NCBI RefSeq assembly: GCF_027579695.1
Contig: NC_083569.1
Span: 71,745,149 to 71,809,148 of the forward strand
Reading direction: 5' to 3'
Source: Neoarius graeffei
Lineage: Eukaryota; Chordata; Actinopteri; Siluriformes; Ariidae
DNA: 64,000 nt
Numbering within the stretch: position 1 is the stretch's first letter; every line of letters begins with the position of its first letter. A program made the position numbers and the translations under genes. The notes beneath the pieces are model-generated. The model did not search any database, was not told the origin of the DNA, and worked only from the letters and a program-made list of their open reading frames with translations. This document shows, piece by piece, positions 1 to 12,403 of the stretch.

Positions 1-132
1 ATAAGCTGGCATTTAGTTTTCAGTTAGCAAATATTCTATGTGTGACTCTGACATTACAACTATAAAAGATGATTATAATATGTATAAATATGAAGAGATG
101 TGTTACGAATTCCATCACTTAATTGAACTTAC

Positions 133-372
133 ATATCATTTAGGCCATGTCCAGCTGTTGACCATGCCTCATTGGACAGTTTGGGTGTTACATCTGGCTT
201 ATCACTAGAGGAGGAGGAGGAGTGGTCAAAAGTGTGCTGCTCCTCCCCTGGACCTTCTTCTTTAATGGGCGTAGCACAGAGAGGATTGAGGACAATATAT
301 TTATATTTCTTCCAGTTACAAGCCTTAGGGTCAGGATTAGGTCTGGATTCAGAACGTGGCTGTAAAGAAATA

Positions 373-412
<40 letters not shown>

Positions 413-2744
413 TAATATTCCATAGCAAATGCGATGCCTTGACCTTCCTATAGCATCAGTACACAAAAACATTTAGCCCTTTTACTTTTTGAATATAAAA
501 TTATCTAACTACATAAGCTAAGCACACTTAAATACATGGCCACATATAAACACTCAGAGACAGTGTCAACATACCTTTAGCTTAGGGGAAAGACTACAAC
601 CACTGGACTCAGCTGGTGAGTTAGGTTGACCTCTGGACTGACAGGGACTGCCTGGAGATGGAGTGTTTGGAGATAAGGCTGGTGATTCAGAGCTGGGAGC
701 AGGACTTTGGCATATCATTGGCTCTAATGAAGCTGAGCTCTCTCCAGGAACCCTACATAGGACCCAACAGTATAATATAATATAGCAAATGTGAAATTCA
801 AATACAGGATGTTATTATTGGTTGCTCATATAGTTCAACCATTTCACTTGCTATTTAACCCTTTCTTCCCTTCCCCCTCTCTCACCTGGCTCGGGCAGGG
901 TGGGGTTCCTCCATGTCCACTGCAGGTCTGGAAGGGGAGGAGGAGAAAGAGGGATGGGCTGGAGGTGATCTGCCACCAGGGATAACTGTGAAACTAACAT
1001 GGGTGTTTCTGGATGCCAGGTCCACCAGAGGAGGGCTTACACAGACTTTTTCACTGCAAGGGACAGAATGGTTCAGCTTTCCACAGTCTACAGCAAACAC
1101 ACCATAACTTAAACATTAGAATACCACTGTGTCATCTATGCATTCCAGTGTTATGCATCACTAAATGCATACATATAGTACCAGTCAAAAGTTTGGGCAC
1201 ACCTTCTAATTCAATGGTTTTACTTGTTTTTTTTTATGAATTAAAAGACACTTCATTTCTTAAAGTATTGATGGATGTTGTTTCGCTTTAGTTGAGCAGT
1301 TCTTGATCTAAAATGGATTACTACAGTTGTGGAATAGGGCTATTTACTGTATTTTTATTATTTACTATTTGATCCCAAATGCATTAAGAAGCCAAGAAAT
1401 TGCACTAATTAACTTTTGATGAGGCACGCCTGTTAATTGAAAAGCATTCCAGGTGACGACCTTATGAAGCTGGTTAAGATAATGCCAATAGTGTGTAAAG
1501 CGTCATCAAGGTAAACAGTGGATACTTTGAAGAATCTAAAATATGAAACATAATTTTGTCTTTTAAACACTTTTTGTTTACTACATAATTCCATATCTGT
1601 TCCATATGTTATTTCATAGTTTTGATGTCTTCAGTATTGTTCTACAATGTAGAAAATAGTCAAAATACAGAAAAAACGATGAATAAGTAGGTGTGTCCAA
1701 ACTTTTGACTGGTACTGTATGTGCTGCAAGCCTCACCATTATTAAGGACAATTTTACCAAAAAAAACAAACAAAAAAAATTGTATGCTGTTTTGAACAGC
1801 TGTAAGGTAGCTCCAAGTTTCACCTCTTCTGTAAAAAAGCTCGGCAGGTGTCAGCAACATGCTCCATCTGTAGGTAGGTGGCAGCGGCGAGTACACCAGG
1901 CGCAGTGCCAGGACTGAGGGGAAGGCGGGAGGTGTACATGAAGTCCAGCAGCAATGCCACACTGCCCACATCAAGCCCCTCCGGGAGAGACAGGGAAACC
2001 CCTCGTTCTCCCACAGCACCGGTCTTGTGGCGGGAGAACAAGGAATAGAAGAAGCCACTGAGAGGAAAGAGATACAAGGCAGTAACAGAGAGACAGACAG
2101 ACAGACAGAGTCATCATAAGGTCATAGGAAAGAAAGACACAAAATGCAATTGACCACCTCAAAGTTTGAAGACAAAAAGCATGAAGGAAATCAGTGGAGA
2201 TAAACAAGCCTGGATTTCAGGATTTGGACATTCAAATATATCAAATAAAGTAAAAAGAAAAAAAAGACTTAAAATATAAGAAACATACATTCAGAAAGTA
2301 GTCTATACAGATTTCCTTAAAAAATAAACTTGGGGTGAAAATGATGAGGGAAACATATACAGATATAAATGGCCTCAGGAGAGTAAAGAATGACATAACC
2401 ATCTTCAAACAATAAGGCGTTTTTCTGAAAACAGGATCAACAGAGGGAGGAAAGTGGGAAAGGGAAGAAAGATGGGAGGGAGGATGAGAGAAAGCACACG
2501 TGTCCTGGTGATGCCTGCAAACTGACCTGCATGCTATGAGAACTGCACAGTGGGCGTGCAGCCGGGCACTGCCCACCAGAAGTGTGGCATCAGTCAGAAT
2601 GTTGCGATGCCGTAGCTCGTTTAAATTGAGCAGAACATCATTGGAGTGGCGTGTGAACTCCTTCACATATCCCTGCACCTCCACCACCAAGTCACATGTG
2701 GTGGAGCCTTGATAATCCTCCTTAGCCAGCTGCATTTTGCTCAT
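133..2744 (-). CDS. bcl6b: B-cell lymphoma 6B-like transcriptional repressor, N-terminal and middle exons (partial)
   Basis: Five coding exons read on the minus strand: 2744-2527, 2057-1824, 1053-886, 752-575 and 359-133. All have GT-AG borders and matching phases (1,025 nt, 341 codons plus 2). The first two encode a BTB/POZ domain (about residues 28-148), with FTRHSNDVLLNLNEL, the ILTDATLLVG core, LLDFMYTSRL and YLQMEHVADTCRAF, as in the BCL6 family. The middle region is serine/proline-rich. The last exon has the family signature ACNWKKYKYIVLN, and the preceding PDPK and following SSSSSS agree better with BCL6B than with BCL6 (recalled family sequences). The protein would be a nuclear repressor that binds DNA through C-terminal C2H2 fingers and recruits corepressors through BTB. 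The finger exons must lie left of position 1: the exon at 133 ends in a good GTAAGT donor, phase 2. The third exon starts after the acceptor at 1054-1056; a nearer-looking AG at 1088 gives a stop. The start ATG sits 3 nt inside its exon, so an upstream noncoding exon exists. Confidence 0.93.
374..411. repeat. (AC)n microsatellite
   Basis: About 19 uninterrupted AC units lie just upstream (on the minus strand) of the last visible bcl6b exon. They begin about 15 bases before its acceptor, so length changes could touch the splice region. Confidence 0.95.
1178..1719. mobile_element. Tc1-like non-autonomous element (MITE), bcl6b intron
   Basis: Inverted ends read GTACCAGTCAAAAGTTTGG on the left and its complement ending ACTTTTGACTGGTACTG on the right. 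They are flanked by TA, as for Tc1/mariner insertions. About 540 bp long, no coding capacity seen. A second, interrupted copy lies at 7984-9033. Confidence 0.85.
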
Positions 2745-2747
2745 TGT

Positions 2748-4786
2748 CTATTACAGGAAGATAAGTATATAATCTCAATTTACAACACACTACTTATTCA
2801 GTTTTGCACATTTTCAGAGAATGAATAAAGTTATCTTGACTTTCTTACCCTGTATTAGAAATGTCGAGAAGAGAAAGTTCTAGATGGATCTGTTTGGGGA
2901 GACCAGCTCCCTACTCGTACCTACCAACAGAGAGACAATTAATCGAATCTCAAATCAGTGCATTCTCTAATTCCCTAATAACTTAATTTGGAATGCTTTA
3001 ATTTAAAAAAGTACAAATGTTATCTGTTCTATATAATGAATGTGAAATTGATGCTAAAGTGATCACTGCCTATTTCAGCAAGTCACTCATTAAAAGCTTA
3101 GAAAGTCCCATAGTTTTCACAGAAAAAAAAACAAATTGCAAAGCATATCATGAAATAAACCAATACTGAAAAGTTATGCAGGATTCAATACAACCAGACA
3201 GTCATGCATTCATTCTGAAAGCACCAATCAATGACTCTCCACACCTGAAGGGCCCTTAAAACATTTCACTGCAGCTTCATGTAAAAGCACTAAATTATCC
3301 ATTAACCTTAAAAAATAAAAGGTGTACATCTCGTAACATTCTTTATAAGGTGTATTCAGGATTCAAAAGATACTCATGGAACTACACAAATCCAAGATAT
3401 TAAAAATGAAGAAATATATTTAAAATATATTAATAGTAAACTCACCCCGACCAGCAGGGACGAGAACACACACCACCGTGTCTTTGTAACCCCTCTCTAC
3501 CACTGCCAATTCACACACACAGACTTCTGTGCTCTCTTCTCAGATGTTTATTACAACTGGCTGGGGCAAATGGAAGGAGGAGATCCTTTATAATGTAAGG
3601 CAGGAAGTTCCATGTGGCTGGGCTGTTCATTTCCTGTGTTGGTAGAAGACATTCTATTTACACTGACCTGGGAACAGCTTCTCAAACCTTTCATGCTGAC
3701 TGTAAACCATGACAATAGATTCACTAAAACTGGCCTCAAATCAGGGCAAAAACATAATACCTTTCTGGATCTTTGTTTCCCTTTCCCCAGGCAGCCCACG
3801 CATGCATTGGAAGAGCCACAGGAAAAGAAATCAGACCCCAATGTGTGTCAGGTATTTATAGTTGTTTATTTGAACCTTTTCTGTTTTACCTGCCTCCAAT
3901 GTAAAGTGATGGCAGGAAAGGAAGGTTGTCTGTTTTAGATCTGTAGCCTACCTGTTTATTTGTGTGGGTGGGTTTATGCAGAATATGTGTTAGTGTGTGT
4001 GAGTGGTTAAACAGCAGGGTGTATGGGTGCGTGCTTGTGTGCTTGTGCGTGGGCACACATGCATTGTCAGTGGGTCACAAGGTCCAATAACACTGTCCAG
4101 GAGTTCTCTTAACCAAAGCAAACCTCCACAACTGGGTTTGACTCCCTTCAGGACACAGGAACTACAACAAAAAGACCAAAAGATTTTTACAGACCACTCA
4201 ATTTCTCAATCTGCCCTGTATTATGGTAGATTTATGGACCAGTGAAACAACATCATGCTGTTTAAACACATATCAGTAATTCTTTCCATTAAGTTTCCCT
4301 TAACCGATATGAGTTGATGCATTAATTAACAAAGTAAATGACACATGTATTCATTTATATTTAAAAAATAAGCCAAATAATCAACACCTACATAAACCAG
4401 CATTTATCACATCCATAAATAAAATTAACATTTGTGCTTGTTAATAAGCAAAATCAACTGAACCTGGAGTTCCTATTTTTACATGTAGAGACCAGAGTTC
4501 AGTAAGTTATCGTCATTTAGAAGCATATTGTAATTTAACTGTTGCTACATTTTGTACACTTAGCCATGGAATGAATAAACATTAGTGTGTATTTAGCTAA
4601 CATTTAAAGAAACAAACATACCGTATTACTTTAGATAACATTATTTATGATTTATTGAAGTTACAGTTGATACCAGAACGTTTTATACACCTCAGCTAAA
4701 AACCACATATTGCATGTTACCTTGCATTTCTTTTGGCAAGTCAATTAGGGCTATTGGTAATGTAAAAACAACCGAATAAATACATA
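2748..4786. other. Region upstream of bcl6b; no gene recognised
   Basis: The bcl6b start exon has an acceptor at 2748-2750, so noncoding 5' exons and the promoter should lie here or further right. Two minus-strand donor-like sites may end such exons: one near 2845-2852 and one near 3440-3448 (CGGGGTGAGT), the latter beside a short GC-richer stretch. Neither can be proved from sequence. Open frames here lack codon structure or domains. The rest is AT-rich unique-looking DNA. Confidence 0.4.
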
Positions 4787-4794
4787 TTACAATA

Positions 4795-4968
4795 ATGGCA
4801 TTTGGCAGACACTCTTATCCAGAGCGATGTACAACATTACCCAGAGCAGCCTGGGGTTAGGTGCCTTGCTCAAGGGCACTTCAGCCATTCCTGCTGGTCT
4901 AGGGAATCAAACCAGCAACCTTTTGGTTCTAAAGCTGCTTCTCTAACCATTACGCCATGGCAATAAGG
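4795..4968 (-). repeat. Degenerate tRNA-related SINE-like repeat
   Basis: It contains the widespread fish repeat text ggcagacactcttatccaga, then a 'gccttgctcaagggcac' block, and ends in a complementary B-box-like stretch. The match is to recalled repeat consensus only. It is an old, diverged copy unrelated in sequence to the main SINE of this window. Confidence 0.6.
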
Positions 4969-5837
4969 CAAATATTCTGAACCTAAAATAACCTTAAAAA
5001 AACTGTTTCATGTAAAATTATTTTACATAAATCCAATGCATTTCTCTTTTAATTGTGCCACCAAAAATATATTCAGTCAAGGTGATTAAATATGGAGCAC
5101 ACCTTCTCTGTTGCACGTGAAGCCTGTATCTTCATCTTCACATGAAGCCAGCATCTTTCCCAGAATTGTTAAATACTGAGGAAAACCAGAAACAGCAAAT
5201 CACAGTATTTCTTCATATGCTACATAGTGAAATCTGGATTCTATAAATTTAACCAATAATCTAATTTTAGGACATCTCACATTATTGCAGAGAGCATGAC
5301 TGCTACACTATATACAGTACATGTCTTTTCAGTTATGTCTGAAGAATGATATCATTTGATATGAGGAAATGACATCTTTCAGCTTGACTAAAAAACTATA
5401 GAGTTTGAACGTTGTTCCAGGACTAATGCTTGTCTAAAACATCACAGATAATATTCTGAAATTTACTCTGGCTGACTCTTGTTCTTTGATCCGGGTCCTG
5501 CCCTCAGACTAGAAAATCCTGTGCATAATTGCTGCCAGGTCAGTGGGTGAAGCAAGATTACACACCCTGCTCAGACTGCTGACACGAGCTGTCAGCCATA
5601 TCAGTCTGGTTTCCTGTGACTTTATGAATTTGTGAGTGTGTCTGTGTGCTTCATGGCCCTTGTTATGGGCATAGTGAGGAAGGAAACAGGAGAGTGAAAA
5701 AATGATACGGGGTAATACCCTTCTTTCATGACTGAAAAACAACACCCAGAGAAATGCACCACACAGATGTACAGGAACCATGGAACACCCTCTCCGCCCC
5801 CTACAACCTCCACATCTCCTCAATGCTTCCTGTGAGC

Positions 5838-5871
<34 letters not shown>

Positions 5872-6524
5872 CATAGTGAGCCAGGCATGAAACGCTTGCA
5901 CAGGACATCCGTCAATAAGGTTCAGCGGAGAATGAGAACGGGGATATGGGGCCTGTGTAGGTCTCCAATAGGTTGAAAACAAATGGGAAGTTACCTCATT
6001 TTGAATAGACTACATAGTTCATGGAGAGGTTCTGGCACGTTTTCAGTTACATATAGCATTATAAGATAGATACTGTATGGTCATACAGTATATCCTTTAT
6101 TGTAGTTCTTGTGTTTGATAGGATTGCATGTTTTATTAAAAAAAAAATTCCATGGTCAGCAGCCAGCACAGCATCTTTACAGTCGTGTATATGCATATGT
6201 ATTGTATTGTGTGTATTGTCTTACTAGTTCAGTTCTGCACAAACACAAAATCTTTTTTTGCAAAATTTTGCAAAATTATTGTACTAAATTCAGTATGGCA
6301 GATCAAACTGAACTTCTGTAGTGAATTTAAATACACGACAGAATTTCTCTATATTCTGTATATTCCTTGTCCTTATATACTTATTATTTGGGAAATGCAC
6401 TGAAATCCCATGTGCCTTATGGTCTCAATACTCTTGAGAGGTTCTTGAGAATGGAATTGGACACATTTCCATTGGAAAGGAAGATATATGGTCATTATAT
6501 GGCCACATGGCAGAAATACAATCT
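4969..6524. other. Stretch without recognisable gene; (AC)n at 5838-5868
   Basis: No exon, RNA gene or full repeat is recognised. It holds a 15-unit AC microsatellite at 5838-5868 and AT-rich sequence. The open frames that cross the microsatellite have no domain features and are chance frames. Confidence 0.5.
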
Positions 6525-6636
6525 TAGAACACTATACTAATACTGAGCAAGGCCTCCACTTTGCTCTCAAAACAGCCTCAATTCTTCATAGCATCTTCCC
6601 CAAGATGTAGGAAATATTCCTTTGCGATTCTGGTCG

Positions 6637-7010
6637 GGGGCGGCACGGTGGTGTAGTGGTTAGCACTGTCGCCTCACAGCAAGAAGGTAAGGGTTCGAGC
6701 CCCATGGCCAGCGAGGGCCTTTCTGTGCGGAGTTTGCATGTTGTCCCCGTGTCCACGTGGGTTTCCTCCGGGTGCTCCGGTTTCCCCCACAGTCCAAAGA
6801 CATGCAGGTTAGGTTAACTGGTGACTCTAAATTGACCGTAGGTGTGAATGTGAGTGTGAATGGTTGTCTGTGTCTATGTGTCAGCCCTGTGATGACCTGG
6901 CGACTTGTCCAGGGTGTACCCCGCCTTTCGCCCGTAGTCAGCTGGGATAGGCTCCAGCTTGCCTGCGACCCTGTAGAAGGATAAAGCAGCTACAGAAAAT
7001 GAGATGAGAT
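6637..7010 (+). repeat. tRNA-derived SINE, tail A, copy 1
   Basis: Full-length copy of the window's main SINE. The tRNA-like head has A box TGGTGTAGTGGTTAGC and B box GGTTCGAGCCC. A body follows, then a tail ending in GATAAAGC..GAGATGAGAT. It is flanked by a target duplication GATTCTGGTC that it shares with the next copy. Confidence 0.9.
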
Positions 7011-7016
7011 TCTGGT

Positions 7017-7375
7017 CGGCGGTACAGTGGTGTAGTGGTTAGTGCTGTCGCCTCACAGCAAGAAGGTCCAGGTTTGAGCCCCGTGGCCGGCGAGGGCCTT
7101 TCTGTGCGGGGTTTGCACGTTGTCCACGTGGGTTTCCTCCGGGTGCTCTGGTTTCCCCCACAGTCCAAAGACATGCAGGTTAGGTTAATTAGTGACTCTA
7201 AATTGACTGTAGGTGTGAATGTGAGTGTGAATGGTTGTCTGTGTCTATGTGTCAGCCCTGTGATGACCTGGCGACTTGTCCAGGGTGTACCTTGCCTGTA
7301 GTCGGCTGGGATAGGCTCCAGCTTGCCTGTGACCCTGTAGGACAGGATAAAGAGGCTAGAGATAATGAGATGAGA
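7017..7375 (+). repeat. tRNA-derived SINE, tail A, copy 2
   Basis: Same family and orientation as copy 1 and directly behind it. Only GATTCTGGTC separates them, and the same ten bases follow the second copy. Slightly shortened body near 7288. Confidence 0.9.
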
Positions 7376-8069
7376 TTCTGGTCCGTGTTGACATGATTGC
7401 ATCACACAGTTCCTGCAGATTTTTCAGATGCACTTTCATGCTGCAAATCTCCTGTTCTACCACATCCCGAAGGTCTTCTTTTGGATTCAGATCCAGTGAC
7501 TGAAAAGGTCACTGAAGAAAACTGATTTCATTGTCATGTGTTCATGAAATCAGTTTGAGATTACGTTTGCTTTGTGACATGGTTCATTATTATGCTGGAA
7601 ATAGCCATTAGAAGATGGTAAATTGTGGCCATGAAGGGATGCGCATGATCAGCAACAATACTTAAATAGGTTGTGTTCAAGGAATGATTGATTGGTATTA
7701 ATGAGCCTAAAGTGTGTCAAGAAAACATTCCCCACACCATTACACCATATCCACCAGTCTGAACTGTTGACATTATACAGTTTGGGTCAGTGGTTTCATG
7801 CTGCTAGCACCAAATTCTGAACCTACTATCTATATGCCTCAGCAGAAATCATGATTCGTCAGACCAGGCTACATTTTTCCATTCTTCAACTGTCCAGTTT
7901 TTGTGAGTCTGTGCCCACTGCAGCCTCAGCTTTCTGTTCTTGGCTGATAGAAGTGGAACCCAACATGGTCTTCTGCTGTTGTACAGTACCAGTCAATAGG
8001 TTGGACCCACCTTCTATTTCAGTGTTTTTTCTTTATTTTTATTAATTAAAAGACACTTCACATCTTAAA

Positions 8070-8452
8070 GTAATCTCATCTCATCTCATTATCTCTAGCC
8101 GCTTTATCCTTCTACAGGGTCGCAGGCAAGCTGGAGCCTATCCCAGCTGACTATGGGCGAAAGGCAGGGTACACCCTGGACAAGTCACCAGGTCATCACA
8201 GGGCTGACACATAGACACAGACAACCATTCACACTCACATTCACACCTACGGTCAATTTAGAGTCACCAGTTAACCTAACCTGCATGTCTTTGGACTGTG
8301 GGGGAAACCGGAGCACCCGGAGGAAACCCACGCGGACACGGGGAGAACATGCAAACTCCGCACAGAAAGGCCCTCGCCGGCCCCGGGGCTCGAACCCAGG
8401 ACCTTCTTGCTGTGAGGCGACAGCGCTAACCACTACACCACCGTGCCGCCCA
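8070..8452 (-). repeat. tRNA-derived SINE, tail A, copy 3
   Basis: Full-length reverse copy. The duplication catcttaaagtaat on both sides (near 8061 and 8453) shows insertion into the MITE. Confidence 0.9.
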
Positions 8453-8572
8453 TCTTAAAGTAATGATAGATGTCATTTCTCTTTGCTTAGTTGAGCAGTT
8501 CTTGACATAATACACAAATACTACAGCTGTTGAACTAGGCTATTTATTTTTATTATTTACTGTTTGATCTCG

Positions 8573-8932
8573 GGTGGCACGGTGGTGTAGTGGTTAGCGC
8601 TGTGGCCTCACAGCAAGAAGGTTCTGGGTTTGAGCCCAGCAGCCGGCGAGGGCCTTTCTGTGTGGAGTTTGCATGTTCTCCCCGTGTCCGCGTGGGTTTC
8701 CTCCGGGTGCTCCGGTTTCCCCCACAGTCCAAAGACATGCAGGTTAGGTTAACTGGTGACTCTAAATTGACCATAGGTGTGAATGTGAGTGTGAATGGTT
8801 GTCTGTATCTATGTGTCAGCCCTGCGATAACCTGGCGACTTGTCCAGGGTGTACCCCGCCTCTCGCCCATAGTCAGCTGGGATAGGCTCCAGCTTGCCCG
8901 CGACCCTGTACAGAATGAGCAGCTACAGATAA
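8573..8932 (+). repeat. tRNA-derived SINE, tail A, copy 4
   Basis: Full-length forward copy in the same MITE. It is flanked by the direct repeat tgtttgatctc (8563 and about 8937). The tail is diverged (cagctacagataatgg). Confidence 0.9.
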
Positions 8933-9063
8933 TGGATGTTTGATCTCAAATGCACTAAGACGGCAAGAAATTGCACTAATTAACTTTTGACAAGGCACAC
9001 CTGTTAATTGAAAAGCATTCCAGGTGACTACCTGATATTCATAATAAAGTGCTCAGTGAGTGT

Positions 9064-10932
9064 AGGTGGTTTGCGCAACTACTGTTGGCACACTGATTTC
9101 ACATTGCTGCTGCTGATGTGGGCAAAATCCTAGGTCAGAAACTACTAACTTCTGTGACCAATAATTTTCCCTCTGTATTTTCTGCAACAGAACCTTAGTT
9201 GCCACTAGTGCAGATAGGCTAATTTTATAACCAGTAAAATTCACTTAAAATATGGTGAAATTGAAATTCAAGTCAATAGTAAATTCTTACCAATAAGAAA
9301 ATAAATGTGTGATTTTGAAACTTGTGATTTAAATAAACATATAGCCAATGCACTAACATTATTCGGAAGTATCTTTTAGATTGGGGTGTAAAGTGCATGT
9401 GTGTCTTTGTTTTCATGTTTGTTTTGATGGAGCCCAGAATCAATTGTGTATATTGTTTGAGAGGGAGGCTGAAAAAAAGAGAGAAAGAAAACAACAGAAG
9501 AAGAAAAAAAATAAGGAGATGTGGGTCTAGGCTACTTCCAGGCATTGTGCGAATAACGGAAGAGAGGGGGTGGCCGAGGAAAAGTGAGAACATTACTGAA
9601 GGAGGTTCACAAATTAGCGGAAACTGCACAGTCTCTCTGACTGGCAGCAGCACCACTTTTATCCAGAGCTTTGTCTCTCACCTAGTGTCTCACAGCACTC
9701 TCTTATTCCCTGGGTAGGGTAAATCTATCTCTTGTGTGTAATTCTGCTGCAGGTCAACAACTGTGTATGAACCTTATGCACGATGAAGAAATAAAACATT
9801 CCTAATCAGTTACTCAGATTTTACGTATGTAGTTAAAACCTAGTCTTAGATTAAAAATAAAAAATGGAATCTTTTGTGACTCTTGAGTATCTAGATAGAG
9901 TCTATTTAATGGTTAAAAATGGTTCATTAATGTACAGTCAGCTCTCAGTCAAATAGTCTAATATAATGTTTCGTATTAAATAAAAAATGAATGCAGTTAT
10001 ATTTTGGCTGATTAACTGACCACTACAAAACCCTGATTATATAAAAATAAAATTGCGCTGTGCACCAATCCAACAATCCGAGCAACCAGAAATGCAACTA
10101 ACAAAGACATAAAAACCACAAACCAGGAAAAGGTTCATTTTTTATTTTATTTTATACATTAGTTTATATAATGGAAAAACACCACTATTGCAGCTGTTAA
10201 AACAATAACTGCAGCCATGATAAACTGCTTCTTCCTGTTGAAGCTGTCATGGACATATAAGGACATATACAAAGGCTATCCGGCAGGGCTGAGGTGGAGA
10301 GGGGAGTTTGTTTGTCCTCTTTAGGAAGGTGACAAAAGGCAGAAACATGGAAAAAAAACCTTCACAAGAAAAACAATAGAGAGAAATACTGAAAACAAGC
10401 TTCCTTTGATAGAGTGGAATGTAGGAGCATTATGTAGAAGTGTGTGTGCATTTTGTTTTTATATCTTGGTAGGGAGACATATCCCCACAAAGAAAACAGA
10501 TTTGGAATAACTGCAGCTTTTATTAAAAAAAAAAAAGGAAAAGGGGGTAAGAAACCTAAAAGAGCCATACGGTGTCTTTTAGATTCCTGAGGTAAACATT
10601 ATGGCCAGATTTAAGTGCATGCATACTATTTATTAACTGTTTCTTTACTATTTATTATCCTCACAAGGATAGTAAGACAAGCATGTGTGTGTATGTATAT
10701 GAGTATGTGTCATGAAGCATGAATAATACACTATTCATTGCCTCTTCAGGCTCTTAGAATAGTAAAAAAAAAAAAAAAAGTTGGAAAGTGAAAAAGGCCA
10801 TGTAGAAACCCATGAATCAGCCATAAGTGACAAGTACTCCACGGTCATGGGAAAAGTAGAGAAAAGAGGGTTTCGATGTGGTTACATTATGAGGTGTAAA
10901 CTCCACAATGAATTCACTAATCAATTTAAGAG
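9064..10932. other. Intergenic stretch, nothing recognised
   Basis: AT-rich DNA with A- and T-runs (for example around 10520-10540 and 10760-10780). No exon-like frame, tRNA or repeat family could be named. Frames of 60-130 codons here have no features. Confidence 0.5.
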
Positions 10933-11308
10933 CCGGCGGCACGGTGGTGTAGTGGTTAGTGCTGTCGCCTCACAGCAAGAAGGTCCTGGGTTCGAGCCCC
11001 GGGGCCGGCGAGGGCCTTTCTGTGTGGAGTTTGCATGTTCTCCCCGTGTCCGCGTGGGTTTCCTCCGGGTGCTCCGGTTTCCCCCACAGTCCAAAGACAT
11101 GCAGGTTAGGTTAACTGGTGACTCTAAATTGACCGTAGGTGTGAATGTGAGTGTGAATGGTTGTCTGTGTCTATGTGTCAGCCCTGTGATGACCTGGCGA
11201 CTTGTCCAGGGTGTACCCCGCCTTTCGCCCGTAGTCAGCTGGGATAGGCTCCAGCTTGCCTGCGACCCTGTAGAAGGATAAAGCGCCTAGAGATAATGAG
11301 ATGAGATG
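10933..11308 (+). repeat. tRNA-derived SINE, tail A, copy 5
   Basis: Well-preserved copy with A box, B box and a gagatgagatgag tail. It is flanked by the direct repeat aatttaagagcc, so it is probably a fairly recent insertion. Confidence 0.93.
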
Positions 11309-11409
11309 AGAATTTAAGAGCCTTTTCTTATTTTTTCTTGCTAATAATGATATTTCATATATAGTTTATCTTTGTAATCAACTAAGTTTTCCAACCATAT
11401 TCAGCTATT

Positions 11410-12250
11410 TTCTACCGTAAATGGCCATTTGATCTCTACAGTTAATGCAACAAAATATCTTGGAATCACCATATCAGAGAAGTTGTGTTGGAATGAAGAA
11501 CATGTCAATAACATTTGCAAGAAGGCAAATTCTACCCTCGGGCTCCTGCGTTGGAGGTTGTAATCCAAAAGTCAAGGACACAGCCTACCATACCCTGGTG
11601 CATCCAAAACTTGAATATGTTTGTAGTGCCTGGAATCCTTACACCAAACAGAACATCAACCACACTGAAATGGTCCAACACCGAGCTGCAAGATTTGTTT
11701 TCAACGAATCACCATATTTCAGTCACATTTCACCATTGATTGAACGTCTTGGCTGGGATTCCCTCGAAGATCATAGACTCCTCTTCCAAACAAGCATGTT
11801 CTACAACATTTTGATGGGACATGTTGGCATCAGCTTCCCTCCTGAGGTGCATCAAATAACAAGAGCTACCAGATTACCAAACAGTCGTCCTTTCCACCAA
11901 CTTAGTGTATCTAATAATGTTTATAAATACTCCTTTTATCCAAGGACAGTAGTAACATGGAACAATTTACCAATAACTAATGAAGTAAACAAAAACAATT
12001 TCAAGGCTGTTGCCCTTTCAGCCATCAAGTCTTACAACTAATGAAGTCAAATTTTTAGAATCAAATTATAATTATGCTATTATTAAACTGTAAATGGGAG
12101 TATGTATATTTATTCACGATTTTATATTAGTATTTGTATTAAGACATTTATGTGTATTTGTGAAATATATATTTTTTATTTCCTTGTATATATACAGTAA
12201 TATTTCCTCCTAGTATAGTGTAAACTGTTTTAGGAGTAATTTCATTAAAG
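11410..12250 (+). mobile_element. Non-LTR retrotransposon (LINE) 3' fragment
   Basis: A frame to 12041 encodes the C-terminal part of a LINE reverse-transcriptase protein. An out-of-frame start reads ATKYLGITISEKLCWNEHVN. Then come DTAYHTLVHPKLEYVCSAWN, a QHRAARFVFN motif and WNNLP near the end, typical of the region after the RT domain in Jockey/CR1/L2-type LINEs. At least one frameshift separates the first part (near 11500-11560) from the rest. The 5' end is missing, as is usual for LINE copies. An AT-rich 3' UTR follows to about 12250. The exact clade cannot be assigned by eye. Confidence 0.75.
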
Positions 12251-12403
12251 GATTTTGTTAATGGAAGGTAATGTCATACTCCTTTTAATAATAAATGAAG
12301 CTGAAGAGAAATCAGTGCTAATAGCAGGACCTTATTCACTCAGTCACACAAAGAGAGGGCAGTGTCCGATTGGGCCTGAGACAATTCCTCAGCCCTACAG
12401 TAA

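Larger units (their letters stand above)
7984..9033. mobile_element. Second Tc1-type MITE copy, interrupted by two SINEs
   Basis: The left end CAGTACCAGTCAATAGGTTGG and the internal text match the MITE at 1178-1719. The body continues at 8457-8570 and 8940-9033 around two SINE insertions. The right inverted end is missing. It lies inside the degenerate transposon that spans 6525-9063. Confidence 0.75.
6525..9063 (-). mobile_element. Degenerate Tc1-like transposon, interrupted several times
   Basis: Unique-looking parts at 6525-6636, 7377-7982 and 9034-9063 form one old fish DNA transposon. It is recognised from text such as tgctctcaaaacagcctcaa and tcgtcagaccaggctacatt, which are reverse-strand transposase remains. 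It ends in ataataaagtgctcagtgag. The coding part is thoroughly decayed. It hosts two SINEs and a Tc1-type MITE that itself hosts two SINEs. Confidence 0.6.

Noticed and set aside
1054-1100. Acceptor at 1088-1090 for bcl6b exon 3
   Set aside because: It gives an in-frame stop with the upstream phase, whereas the AG at 1054-1055 with a good pyrimidine tract keeps phase.
5509-5982. 157-codon minus-strand frame across an AC microsatellite
   Set aside because: The VCVCVC stretch is the microsatellite; the rest has no family features.
6650-6715. A tRNA gene at the head of SINE copies
   Set aside because: A and B boxes are present, but the cloverleaf is poor and the sequence is joined to the SINE body; it is a tRNA-derived promoter, not a tRNA gene.
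8185-8433. Recurring frames beginning [13 protein letters not shown] or [18 protein letters not shown] at many places
   Set aside because: They are the two strands of the tRNA-derived SINE; the same peptide at over ten sites reflects the repeat, not a gene.
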